DNA of 64,000 nucleotides, taken from positions 114,919 through 178,918 of the forward strand of contig JAQIBV010000008.1 of NCBI GenBank assembly GCA_027858855.1. Direction: 5' to 3'. Position 1 is the first letter of the stretch; every line of letters begins with the position of its first letter. A model generated the notes under the pieces. That model made no database searches. It was not told the DNA's origin and was given only the letters and a program-made list of their open reading frames with translations. This DNA is from Spirochaetota bacterium. Lineage in GTDB: Bacteria; Spirochaetota; UBA4802; JAFGJZ01. Position numbers and translations under genes: made by a program. Below are positions 55,669-64,000 of the stretch, one piece after another.

Positions 55669-56477
55669 AGTTTTCCAAGAGTCTGATCGGCAGTTAAAAC
55701 GCTTTTTTGGTTAGCTTCGTAGCTTCGTTGAACTTCGATCATCTCTACCATTCCCCGAACTATGTTAACGTTCGATTTTTCAAGAAACCCCTGGCGAATC
55801 TTGAGATCTAAAGGGGGAAGTGCCGGGCCCGACTCTTCGGTCTCCATGTACATGGACGTGCCGGCTTTTTTCAGATGTCTTTTATATTCGAAATCTACAA
55901 TCTTCAGTTTATCGACAACAACCTGATCTTGCCACTCGTTTTCGTTTTGACCAACAACCGGTTCATCAGTTAAGTCACGGTTTACAACAATTTCACCGTT
56001 TTCTTTAACGACAAAGTTATGCTTTTGAACACGAATTATTCCGTTTTCTCCCATCACGGGGTTCCCGTTATGGGTCATTAGTATTCCCTCATCATTAATA
56101 GTAAAAGAGCCGTTACGGATGTAGCGTTCACCTCTTTCCGTCATGACAGTAAAGAATCCCTCTCCTTCGAGAGCAAGGTCAAACTGGCTCTCAGTTCGTT
56201 GCAGAGAACCCTGTTCAAATTGAGTAAAAACCTCGTTAACTTCAACACCTGTGCCAAGTTTGCCTACATAGGGCATGGAATCGTAAGAGCCGGTTGGTAC
56301 AATACCTACACCATCATCATTAATCCTGCGGATAATCATATCGGGAAACGCCTTAAAAATTGTCGTATCCTTTTTAAATGCTGTTTTGTCGACATTTGCA
56401 AGATTATTGGCGATAACGTCCATCTTCGCCTGTTGTGAAATCATTCCGCTTGCGCCGGTATATATGCCTCTGACCAT
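55647..56477 (-). CDS. flgF: Flagellar basal-body rod protein FlgF
   Basis: 276-residue rod/hook family protein. N-terminal signature [20 protein letters not shown] and [16 protein letters not shown]; the C-terminal domain ends [24 protein letters not shown], which packs against it in the rod. The middle has [10 protein letters not shown] and [10 protein letters not shown] strands. The N-terminal MVRGxYTGASGM wording fits FlgF better than FlgG. It begins directly after the murA stop with AGGAGG inside murA, so the two are co-transcribed. Periplasmic flagella would be expected in a spirochaete. Confidence 0.85.
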   Translation of the reverse strand: MVRGIYTGASGMISQQAKMDVIANNLANVDKTAFKKDTTIFKAFPDMIIRRINDDGVGIVPTGSYDSMPYVGKLGTGVEVNEVFTQFEQGSLQRTESQFDLALEGEGFFTVMTERGERYIRNGSFTINDEGILMTHNGNPVMGENGIIRVQKHNFVVKENGEIVVNRDLTDEPVVGQNENEWQDQVVVDKLKIVDFEYKRHLKKAGTSMYMETEESGPALPPLDLKIRQGFLEKSNVNIVRGMVEMIEVQRSYEANQKSVLTADQTLGKLINEVGR

Positions 56478-57743
56478 TTACATTCCTCCTGTTACCCTCC
56501 TAATATCGGCACCAACTCCTGATAACTTGTGACATAATTTTTCATAACCACGGTCACAGTGGTAAATTCTTCGGATTTCTGTTTCTCCTTCGGCGGCAAG
56601 TGCGGCGATTATCAGAGCTGCTCCTGCACGAAGATCTGACATCATTACGGGAGCCGACATTAATGGCGCACCGCCTTTAACAACGGCGCATTTTCCTTCG
56701 ATTGTGATTTCGGCGCCCATGCGGTGAAGTTCTGCAACATGAGTAAAGCGATTCTCGAAAATATGTTCTATCATTACTGAAATTCCGGGAACAGTAGCCA
56801 TTAGAGCCATCATTGGAGCCTGCAGGTCTGTAGGGAATCCAGGGTGCGGGGTAGTCTCGACCAGCAGCCCCTTTAAGGTGTCAGTGGTTTGAATTGAAGC
56901 CCAGTCTTTACCGGTTTCTACAGAGAATCCTATCTCTTCAAGAGAGTCAAGTAGGGCTTCAATGTGTTCAGGAACAATATGTGTTACTTTCACAGAACCC
57001 CGTGTTGCCGCACCCGCTAAGAGGTATGATCCGGCTTCTATACGGTCAGGCATTATTGTGTATTCTACTGCTTTCAGGGCTTTTACGCCGGTTATAGCTA
57101 TACGTTCAGTTCCAAGCCCCGAGATGGTTGCACCCATTTTGATGAGGAAGTTTCCAAGATCTACGACGTCGGGTTCCATGGCGCAGTTTTCTAAAATAGT
57201 CTCGCCCTCAGCAAGTACTGCTCCCATAATCAGGTTAATTGTTGCACCAACTGAGACTTTTGGCATTACAAAGAGATCGCCTTTCAAACCTTTTGTACGC
57301 GCCTTTACATAACCATGTTCCAGTGATATCTCTGTTCCAAGTTTCTCGAAGCCCTGAAGATGAATGTCAACTGGACGTGCGCCAATTGCACATCCGCCGG
57401 GAAGAGAGACATCGGCCTCCTGGCATCTGGCTAAAAGCGGTCCCATCACATAAATTGAGGCACGCATGGTTTTGACCAGATCGTAGGGTACCTCTCCGTT
57501 TGTTATGGTTTTGGCATTAATTGTTAGTACATTGTTTTCAGTATCAAAATTTGTTTCGGCACCCAGGTGCTCTATTAATTTTACTGTTGTTCGTATATCC
57601 ATTAAGTCAGGTACATTTTGCAGTGTTGTAATGCCGTCTGCAAGAAGACTTCCTACAATAATTGGAAGAGCGGCATTTTTTGCTCCCGATATATGAATTT
57701 CTCCTGATAGCTTCTTCCCACCGTTGATTTTGTAAATATCCAT
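56478..57743 (-). CDS. murA: UDP-N-acetylglucosamine 1-carboxyvinyltransferase MurA
   Basis: 421-residue MurA, catalysing the first committed step of peptidoglycan synthesis (PEP transfer to UDP-GlcNAc). Active-site Cys118 sits in LPGGCAIGARPVDIH, so fosfomycin sensitivity would be expected from this residue. N-terminal GGKKLSGEIHISGAKNAALP and the inside-out barrel repeats are typical. It is the upstream gene of a two-gene unit with flgF (zero-base junction). The ribosome site is weak. Confidence 0.95.
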   Translation of the reverse strand: MDIYKINGGKKLSGEIHISGAKNAALPIIVGSLLADGITTLQNVPDLMDIRTTVKLIEHLGAETNFDTENNVLTINAKTITNGEVPYDLVKTMRASIYVMGPLLARCQEADVSLPGGCAIGARPVDIHLQGFEKLGTEISLEHGYVKARTKGLKGDLFVMPKVSVGATINLIMGAVLAEGETILENCAMEPDVVDLGNFLIKMGATISGLGTERIAITGVKALKAVEYTIMPDRIEAGSYLLAGAATRGSVKVTHIVPEHIEALLDSLEEIGFSVETGKDWASIQTTDTLKGLLVETTPHPGFPTDLQAPMMALMATVPGISVMIEHIFENRFTHVAELHRMGAEITIEGKCAVVKGGAPLMSAPVMMSDLRAGAALIIAALAAEGETEIRRIYHCDRGYEKLCHKLSGVGADIRRVTGGM

Positions 57744-57971
57744 TATTACCCACGCTTATAATTATTTTTAGACCAGTACCTCTTAATTTATGAGAGAAAT
57801 TTTTCAATTAAAAAAATTATGTCATATTTTGAAGTTGTGTAAGGTGAGAAACTGCTTTGCTCATGAGTTTTATAAAATTGAGCCCATTGTCTTTAAAGAT
57901 GAAGCTATTAATATCCGAAAATGAAGTGTGTATCTCTGTTCACAGAGCAAATCGTTTATTTTTCCGGGTTT

Positions 57972-59366
57972 ATGATGAAAGTTAAATTACTGATTATAGT
58001 TTTTTGTACAACAATACTGCTCGGTGTAGAGTATGATGAGGGTTATCTTCTTGAAACACCTGAATCATATTACGGCAGAATTGAGTATCTTTCATCATTG
58101 GAAAAAATTAAATTTATACGTGGTACAATCGTTCGTGGACGTGATGTCTTCATTAGCTGGATTAAACTTGATCAGAGCGACGTTACATATACAATATATA
58201 GAAATACCAGAATAATGGACACTTATGTCGCGTTTGAAACAGCAATCGTGGTAGGAGAAGTCGTTGATCGTGATAGTTTTCTCGATACATCTATTGCTGA
58301 ATCAAATGTTTACTATTATGCGGTAACGACCAAAAAAAGTGGATATACCGAAGATCGGAATCTTGAAGCAAATAAGAGTTATCTTGCGCGCGGTTTTACC
58401 GTTAATACCGGTCGGAGCCGTTCAACTGTCTACTCATTGACTACCCAGCGTTACAGTGATGGTATATTTTTACGATGGAAGAATCCTTCTAATTATCGAG
58501 GAAATCTCTTTGTTTATCGATCAGATGAGATAATTGATTCTAATGAATCTCTTAATCGTGCTGTAATGATAAAAAAAATTACAAACGTAGAACAATATCG
58601 AGACCGGAATGTTGGTTCGCATAATTTCTATTATGCCGTTTTAATGGAGGGCCGTGATAACCGTCCAGCACGTATTTTTAGTCCCGGTAATAATTTTACC
58701 GGTTCACGCCAAACTACGAAGCCACTATCTGAATCGACAGACATTATGTCGCTATCTGCTGAACTATCGCAGGATGGAGTACTTGTGCGCTGGAGTTTTC
58801 CAAAGCATGTGCGAGGGAGTTTCCTGCTGTATCGTTTAGATAGAAAGCCGGAGGTTAGAGATGATGCCCGGTCGGGAGTTTTATTAAAAAGATTTGATAT
58901 ATCTGAAAGTTTTTATTATGATACCAGAGGTGGAAAGCGGAGCTATTATGCAATTATTCCGGTTGAAGGTGGTCAAGAGAAAAGATCTCTGATCGATGGT
59001 GTGGATCGTACCGCTGTGGCTGAAGATTACAAAACTGCGGTTCCATCTGAAAGGTCTTCTGTTGAGCCATATAATGAGTCTGGTTATGATGCTGATCCAC
59101 AGGTGCTTAGCAGAATTGATGCTTTGGTCAGGGAGTTTTATCGTACAAAAAAGTACAGGCCGATTATTAATCAGCTTGTGGTCATTGGGCAACAAAGTAG
59201 AAGCGAGGCTGAACGTGCTAAGGCCTATTTTTTTGCCGGTCGTGTATGCGCGGAATCGGGTGACTATAGAAGGGCTTTGAATTATTTATATCGTGATGAT
59301 GTACAAAAATATTATACAAAAGAGGCAAAGTTCTGGCAGGACTATTGCCTGACGAAATTGAAGTAG
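57972..59366 (+). CDS. Exported protein with fibronectin-III-like repeats and TPR tail
   Basis: 464 residues from ATG 57972 (the next codon but one, 57975, is also ATG). Signal peptide about 1-20. Three similar beta-sandwich units follow (about 35-130, 140-230, 245-335), marked by 'RGRDVFISWIK..', 'SDGIFLRWKNPSNYRGNLFVYRS' and 'DGVLVRWSFPKHVRGSFLLYR', as in fibronectin type III folds. The C-terminal part (about 385-464) is TPR-like helical (SRIDALVREFY...AKAYFFAGRVCAESGDYRRALNYL). It lies nine bases before the next TPR gene, so the two are co-transcribed. Probably periplasmic. Confidence 0.65.
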   Translation: MMKVKLLIIVFCTTILLGVEYDEGYLLETPESYYGRIEYLSSLEKIKFIRGTIVRGRDVFISWIKLDQSDVTYTIYRNTRIMDTYVAFETAIVVGEVVDRDSFLDTSIAESNVYYYAVTTKKSGYTEDRNLEANKSYLARGFTVNTGRSRSTVYSLTTQRYSDGIFLRWKNPSNYRGNLFVYRSDEIIDSNESLNRAVMIKKITNVEQYRDRNVGSHNFYYAVLMEGRDNRPARIFSPGNNFTGSRQTTKPLSESTDIMSLSAELSQDGVLVRWSFPKHVRGSFLLYRLDRKPEVRDDARSGVLLKRFDISESFYYDTRGGKRSYYAIIPVEGGQEKRSLIDGVDRTAVAEDYKTAVPSERSSVEPYNESGYDADPQVLSRIDALVREFYRTKKYRPIINQLVVIGQQSRSEAERAKAYFFAGRVCAESGDYRRALNYLYRDDVQKYYTKEAKFWQDYCLTKLK

Positions 59367-59375
59367 GTACTGCAT

Positions 59376-60602
59376 ATGAATGCAAAAAGAGTTATCGGGT
59401 CAGCACTGTTACTTACAGCAGGTCTTATTCTTGTGGCCTATTATGATTTGTCTTTTAAACCCGAAAATGAGGCCGGTAAGCTTTATCGTGAAGCGAAGCT
59501 TATTCAGGAGCGGAATGACAGGGAGTCGATAAATCGGGCTATAGATATTTATACAAAGGTAATCGCCCGTTATCCTGACACCCGTGCTGCTGTTGATTCA
59601 ACTTTTATGGTTGCGGAGTCTTATGAAAAAGTTGATCTTTATAAGTTAGCTTATCTGAAATACTCGTATCTGCTGAAAAACCCATTAATTATGATTGATC
59701 AAAAAAAGAGGAGGGAGGTAATAGCTCGGCTTGCAGCACTGAAGATTAAACGAAATTACTCTGATGAGGGACTAGCACAGCTCTATTCTGTTTTAAAGGA
59801 TTCTGTTGATACTGAATTTAGAAGTCGAATCTATTCAGAAATTGGTTACACACATCTTCGTCTGGGGTCTGTTCAGAAAGCGGATAATGCTTTTAATCTT
59901 GCACTACGCGAGAATCATGAAAATGAGGAGGCGCTGTTAGGTAAAGCGCGAGCGTTACGCCGTTTAGGAAAAAACAGTGAAGCCTTTGCGAAATATGATT
60001 ATTTTTTGTCTCATCATGGAGCGTTTAGCAGCTATACGCCCGATGTTAAGCGGGCATATCTTAATCAGGTTTATAATAGTGCGCTTAGTAATTTTAGAAA
60101 TGGAAGCTACTGGCAGGCTATCAAATTTTTTAATATTGTTCTGAGCAAATTTCCAGGTTCGAAGTATACTGAAAACTCACTATATTGGATAGGGGAGTCA
60201 TACTCTTCTCTTGGACGCTATGAGAGTGCTGTACGTTATTATAATAAAACTTTATCAAACGGATATTATCATAAAGATGAGGATGCGCGAATAAAAAAGG
60301 GGTATGCTTATTTTTCACAGAAAAAGTATGATCTTGCCACACGTGAATTTCAGATATACCTGGAAAAGCATCCAAAGGGTAGATATTCGCACATTGCGAC
60401 TCGCTGGAAAGAGACCAGTTCGCGCGAGCTTATACAGAAGCTTCGCAAAAGTAGTATCGAAGAGGAAGTTGAATTCAAGGAACCTGAAACAAAGGCTCGG
60501 CATGAAGTTTCACCTCCGGCTAAGACCACTGAATCCGAGAAGGATGTTTACCTGGGGTCTGTGGCACGAACTGTTGTTCTGGATGATGTAACCGAGTTGT
60601 AG
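59376..60602 (+). CDS. Membrane-anchored TPR protein (YbgF/BamD-like)
   Basis: 408 residues. One N-terminal membrane helix (about 7-25), then about eight TPR-type units (AIDIYTKVIARYPDTRAAVD, AYLKYSYLLKNPL, RIYSEIGYTHLRLG, ALLGKARALRRLG, AIKFFNIVLSKFPGSKYTEN, LYWIGESYSSLGRYESAVRY) with the 'KFPGSKYTENSLYWIGE' motif common to YbgF/BamD-type outer-membrane assembly proteins. A charged tail follows. Its last 55 bases overlap the end of aat on the other strand. It is the second gene of a pair with the fibronectin-like protein. Confidence 0.7.
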   Translation: MNAKRVIGSALLLTAGLILVAYYDLSFKPENEAGKLYREAKLIQERNDRESINRAIDIYTKVIARYPDTRAAVDSTFMVAESYEKVDLYKLAYLKYSYLLKNPLIMIDQKKRREVIARLAALKIKRNYSDEGLAQLYSVLKDSVDTEFRSRIYSEIGYTHLRLGSVQKADNAFNLALRENHENEEALLGKARALRRLGKNSEAFAKYDYFLSHHGAFSSYTPDVKRAYLNQVYNSALSNFRNGSYWQAIKFFNIVLSKFPGSKYTENSLYWIGESYSSLGRYESAVRYYNKTLSNGYYHKDEDARIKKGYAYFSQKKYDLATREFQIYLEKHPKGRYSHIATRWKETSSRELIQKLRKSSIEEEVEFKEPETKARHEVSPPAKTTESEKDVYLGSVARTVVLDDVTEL

Positions 60603-61276
60603 CGTTCTGTCCAGCTACCATGAAGATCATTCACAAGTAGCCCTTCATCAAGAAGATTGAGATAGGTGGATCGTGGAATATTTTTACCACCAAGGCTCTC
60701 CACGTGGCGGGTGTGAACCTGGGAATCAATTAGTGTAAACCCTTGACTACGTAAAAAAAGAATCATTTGCAGGAATGCTGCTTTTGATGCATTTGAAACA
60801 TGTGTAAACATAGATTCTCCGAAAAAAACTGAGCCTAAAGATATTCCATATAAACCACCAACAAGTTTGTCATCACTCCATGCTTCGAAAGAGTGGGCAT
60901 AGCCTTCCTTATTTAGAGTGCAATAGGCGTTAATCATTTCATCGGTAATCCAGGTTTTTGCTTGACCATTACGGATAACAGTCGCGCAGTTTGTTATTAC
61001 CTGTTCAAATGCCGTATCGACTGTTATGTGAAATACTTTTCGTTCAATAATTTTACGCATGCTCCGTGAGATATTCACCTCTTCAGGAAAGAGTACAAAA
61101 CGAGGATCGGGAGACCACCAGAGAACAGGATTCCGGTCGTACCAAGGGAAAATGCCGGATCGGTAACCCAATAAAATGCGTTCGGAAGAGAGATCTCCTC
61201 CATACGCAAGCAGGCCATCATTTTCGGCCCAGCGAACATCAGGAAAACGCAGTTCGGAAGATAATTCGTAAATCAT
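60548..61276 (-). CDS. aat: Leucyl/phenylalanyl-tRNA-protein transferase Aat
   Basis: 242 residues. Aat adds Leu or Phe to proteins with N-terminal Arg or Lys, marking them for ClpS-ClpAP. Signatures: LLAYGGDLSSERILLGYRSGIFPW, PVLWWSPDPRFV, HSFEAWSDDKLVGGLYGI, and ESMFTHVSNASKAAF, all intact. It lies ten bases after clpA on the same strand, forming clpS-clpA-aat. The final 18 codons overlap the convergent TPR gene, so both 3' ends are constrained. Confidence 0.93.
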   Translation of the reverse strand: MIYELSSELRFPDVRWAENDGLLAYGGDLSSERILLGYRSGIFPWYDRNPVLWWSPDPRFVLFPEEVNISRSMRKIIERKVFHITVDTAFEQVITNCATVIRNGQAKTWITDEMINAYCTLNKEGYAHSFEAWSDDKLVGGLYGISLGSVFFGESMFTHVSNASKAAFLQMILFLRSQGFTLIDSQVHTRHVESLGGKNIPRSTYLNLLDEGLLVNDLHGSWTERYNSVTSSRTTVRATDPR

Positions 61277-61285
61277 GGACAGTGT

Positions 61286-63544
61286 CTAAACCGTTGTCTC
61301 TTCAGCTATATGAGCCTTAAAGCTGAAAGTAATCTGTTCATTCTTAAGACCGGCTTTTATTTCTCCGCCGTCGGCTAATATTCCAAAAATAAGTTTTTCG
61401 GCCAAAGGTTTCTTGAAGTTGTTTTGAATAATACGTGCGATTTCACGCGCACCAAACTCTTTTGAAAATCCTTGGTTGGCAATCCATTCGCGACAGTTTT
61501 TTGAAACAGACAGAGTTATTGAGCGTTCGGCAAGTTTATCGCGGAAACGATTCAACTCTTTGTCTGCAATTTGCAGAACCATTGGGTGTGTCAGATTCTC
61601 GAAACGGATTATAGCATCCAGACGATTTCTGAATTCCGGAGAGAAAAATTCTTTCACAGCGTTGTCGATAGCGCCTGTATTCATCTCGTCTGAAAATCCG
61701 ACTCGTGCTTTGCCCAGATCACGTGCGCCGGCATTTGATGTCATAATGATAATTACATTTCTGAAGTCTGCTTTCTTACCGTTGTTATCCGTCAGCGTTG
61801 CATGATCCATAACCTGAAGCAGTGTATTGAAAATATCTGAATGAGCCTTCTCGATTTCATCTAGCAAAAGAACACAGTAGGGTGTTTTTCGGATTGCTTC
61901 AGTCAACTGTCCTCCCTCTTCATAGCCGACATAGCCGGGAGGAGCGCCGATTAAACGAGCTACTGTATGTTTCTCCTGATATTCACTCATATCAAAGCGG
62001 TGAAGTTCGATTGACAGCTGTTCTGAAAGCTGGCGAGCCAGTTCGGTTTTACCGACACCGGTGGGCCCGACAAATAGAAGGGACGCAACCGGCTTTGTGT
62101 CTTCAGTAAAACCGGCTCGTGATCGTAGTATGGCCGAAACAAGTTCTTCTATTGCATGATCCTGTCCGAAAATTCGTTCTTTCAGACGTTTTTTCAGGTT
62201 TTTCAGCTTACCACTTTCAGATTCCGAAAGATTCTCTTCAGGAATGCGGGTCATGAGGGCTACTACCTTCTCTATTGCGTCACGATCAATCGTAACAGGT
62301 TCATCGGTGCGGGCATTAAGCTGAACGAAAGCTCCCGCTTCGTCGATTAGGTCTATCGCCTTATCAGGAAGATGCCGCTCATGCAGATATTTTACAGAAA
62401 GATCGACAGCAGCTTTGAGAGCCGTCTCGGTGTAAATGACGTTGTGGTGTGTTTCATATCTGCTTTTAAGACCTTCGAGAATATTCTTGGTTTCTTCGAT
62501 TGTTGGTTCTGGTATGGTGATCTTTTGAAATCGGCGCGCGAGAGCCTTGTCTTTTTCAAAAAATTTCCTGTACTCTTCGAAGGTTGTCGAACCGATACAT
62601 CTTATTTTGCCTGCGGCCAATGCCGGTTTTAGTAGGTTCGACGCGTCCATAGAGCTTCCGCTTACCGACCCGGCACCGACTATGTTGTGAATTTCGTCTA
62701 TAAAAATGATGACATCATCTATTTGTTCAAGTTCCTTGATTACTTTTTTTAAGCGATCCTCAAAGTCGCCTCGAAATTTGGTTCCAGCCAGAAGTGTACC
62801 TAAGTCAATGGAGTAGATAGAGGAGTTCTGGAGAGCTTCGGGAACCTCGCCAGAAGCAATTAAGCCGGCAAGACCTTCGGTAATGGCCGTTTTGCCGACT
62901 CCAGGTTCTCCAACATGTATTGGATTGTTTTTCAAACGACGGCATAACACCTGCATTGTCCTTTGAAGAATGTCAGCACGACCTATCAGTGGTTCTGTTC
63001 TTCCGTCTCGCGCTTTTTGTGTCAGGTTTTCAGTGAAGCGCTCCAGAAAAGATTCGCTCTTTTTTTCTTTACTAACGGGTTCAATCTCATCCTCAAAGTC
63101 AAGGTCAGATTCAAAGTCAGGATTATGAGAGATATATTCCAGAAGATCAAGTTTGGTGACTCCCTGTTTCGCTAAAAGAAAGCGGGCAAAACAGCTCTCC
63201 TCCTCATAAATTGAAACAAGAATATCGCCAAAGTCTATCTCATTTTTCTGAGCCGATTCGACATGCAGGTAGGCTCTTTGCATACTGTTTTGTAAAGCAA
63301 TAGTCTCGATAGGTTCAGTTTCGAGAATGCCCTGAACTCGTGGAATTTTTTCGTTCAGATAACTGTTTAGTTCCTCTTTCAGTAGGTCAACATCGGCTCC
63401 GAGATTGTCTATAAGCTGATAGCTTTTATCAAAAAAAAGCGATGTGTACAAAATATGCTCAGGAGCAAGATACTCGTGATTACGATGAATTGCTTCCTGA
63501 AAGGAGGACTTGAGAATAAGCTCTAGTTCCTGATTAATTTTCAT
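61286..63544 (-). CDS. clpA: ATP-dependent Clp protease ATPase subunit ClpA
   Basis: 752-residue class-I Clp ATPase. N domain (1-150) with two repeats of the Clp_N type, first AAA module with Walker [11 protein letters not shown] and Walker [10 protein letters not shown], second with [10 protein letters not shown] and [12 protein letters not shown]. There is no long coiled-coil M domain between them, which separates ClpA from ClpB/ClpC. It unfolds substrates and feeds them to ClpP, with ClpS as adaptor. Start overlaps the clpS stop by one base. ClpP is not in the window. Confidence 0.94.
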   Translation of the reverse strand: MKINQELELILKSSFQEAIHRNHEYLAPEHILYTSLFFDKSYQLIDNLGADVDLLKEELNSYLNEKIPRVQGILETEPIETIALQNSMQRAYLHVESAQKNEIDFGDILVSIYEEESCFARFLLAKQGVTKLDLLEYISHNPDFESDLDFEDEIEPVSKEKKSESFLERFTENLTQKARDGRTEPLIGRADILQRTMQVLCRRLKNNPIHVGEPGVGKTAITEGLAGLIASGEVPEALQNSSIYSIDLGTLLAGTKFRGDFEDRLKKVIKELEQIDDVIIFIDEIHNIVGAGSVSGSSMDASNLLKPALAAGKIRCIGSTTFEEYRKFFEKDKALARRFQKITIPEPTIEETKNILEGLKSRYETHHNVIYTETALKAAVDLSVKYLHERHLPDKAIDLIDEAGAFVQLNARTDEPVTIDRDAIEKVVALMTRIPEENLSESESGKLKNLKKRLKERIFGQDHAIEELVSAILRSRAGFTEDTKPVASLLFVGPTGVGKTELARQLSEQLSIELHRFDMSEYQEKHTVARLIGAPPGYVGYEEGGQLTEAIRKTPYCVLLLDEIEKAHSDIFNTLLQVMDHATLTDNNGKKADFRNVIIIMTSNAGARDLGKARVGFSDEMNTGAIDNAVKEFFSPEFRNRLDAIIRFENLTHPMVLQIADKELNRFRDKLAERSITLSVSKNCREWIANQGFSKEFGAREIARIIQNNFKKPLAEKLIFGILADGGEIKAGLKNEQITFSFKAHIAEETTV

Positions 63545-63870
63545 TATACCTCTTCAAGGGTGCATTTTAGAGGGAATCCAGCCCGTTTGGCAAGGCCATG
63601 CACATGGTTTAATTTTGTGTTTGCGACATCATAAATAAAAATTCCGCAAACCGTTGAGCCACTGTCATGTATTTGCAGCATTAATGCATGGGCTTCTTCA
63701 TCAGTTTTGTGAAAAACAGTTTTTAATATTTCCACCACAAACTGCATTGTTGTATAGTGATCATTATGCATGATTACACTGAACATGGCTGGCTCTTCAA
63801 GCTCTGTATTAAGCTTTGTATCTATTTCTTCGGAAAAACTGTTCCGTATCAGATGTCGGTTTTCACTCAT
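63544..63870 (-). CDS. clpS: ClpS N-degron adaptor
   Basis: 108 residues. ClpS carries proteins with N-terminal Leu, Phe, Trp or Tyr to ClpA. The binding pocket appears as MHNDHYTTMQFVVEIL (where NDDYTPM is usual) and the MLQIHDSG helix (usually M-x-x-VHxxG). The N-terminal 25 residues are a flexible tail. First gene of clpS-clpA-aat, with a one-base overlap to clpA (TAATG). The pocket variants are conservative, so function is likely kept. Confidence 0.9.
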   Translation of the reverse strand: MSENRHLIRNSFSEEIDTKLNTELEEPAMFSVIMHNDHYTTMQFVVEILKTVFHKTDEEAHALMLQIHDSGSTVCGIFIYDVANTKLNHVHGLAKRAGFPLKCTLEEV

Positions 63871-64000
63871 TAATACTTAACCTCTGGTAATATAGACCAT
63901 AATATCAGTAAATGTTTACACCAATTTTTCTTACTTACACAGTTTGTATACCTTTTTCAACCAAATTCCTGCTTTTCAGCAAGAAAAATCGATTCTTAAA

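Overview
The window looks like a chromosomal stretch of a free-living, anaerobic, fermentative spirochaete of moderate-to-low GC content. This is inference. It rests on a FlgF-type rod protein, an OmpL47-like repeat protein, a bactofilin/M23 morphogenesis locus, a type III glutamine synthetase, [FeFe]-hydrogenase maturases, acetate kinase, and many small exported or lipid-anchored proteins with TPR, MORN or GerMN domains. No 16S rRNA or tRNA gene was seen that would settle the taxonomy, and I see no insertion sequence, CRISPR array or intact prophage.

Layout. 0-6 kb: COG3014 lipoprotein, PAS-PAS-kinase-like-receiver protein, RCK-gated K+ channel, and a monoacylglycerol-lipase-type hydrolase with a histone-H1-like Lys/Ala tail. 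6-12 kb: small envelope proteins, the OmpL47-like protein, pdxA overlapping a bactofilin gene, and a divergent LysM-M23 peptidase. 12-18.6 kb: GAF protein, acidic orphan, CPA2 antiporter fused to a PTS EIIA-type domain, small beta-barrel. 18.9-33 kb: two recQ-family genes, GH13 glucosidase, second M23 peptidase, phosphoglucomutase, GerMN/MORN pair, dapF. 33.7-41.5 kb: glnN, two lipoproteins, and the tightly packed ctpA-tsaD-orf-chrA1-chrA2 run. 41.5-51 kb: membrane glycosyltransferase, a cytosolic LacI-fold/histidine kinase overlapping a receiver-GAF-GGDEF gene, a frameshifted MCP carrying its sugar-binding domain at the C terminus, and ackA. 51.5-55.6 kb: hydG-aspA-hydF behind an FNR-like site. 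55.6-63.9 kb: flgF-murA, two TPR-containing envelope proteins, and the N-degron cassette clpS-clpA-aat.

How the genes fit together. hydG/hydF plus ackA point to hydrogen- and acetate-forming fermentation of sugars, supported by the alpha-glucosidase and phosphoglucomutase. The LacI-type kinase, diguanylate cyclase and MCP suggest sugar sensing wired to c-di-GMP and motility. Bactofilin, two M23 peptidases, CtpA, MurA and DapF cover wall synthesis and cell shape.

The least expected signal is in the gaps. Four intergenic copies of one imperfect, modular repeat (17546-17920, 21144-21252, 32317-32562, about 33267-33365) share terminal and core blocks. They differ by inserted hairpin cassettes and tandem units. 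Two short gene remnants lie in the same gaps: a PQQ-sugar-dehydrogenase-like C terminus and a possible four-helix-bundle protein fragment. This suggests these gaps collect mobile or decayed DNA.
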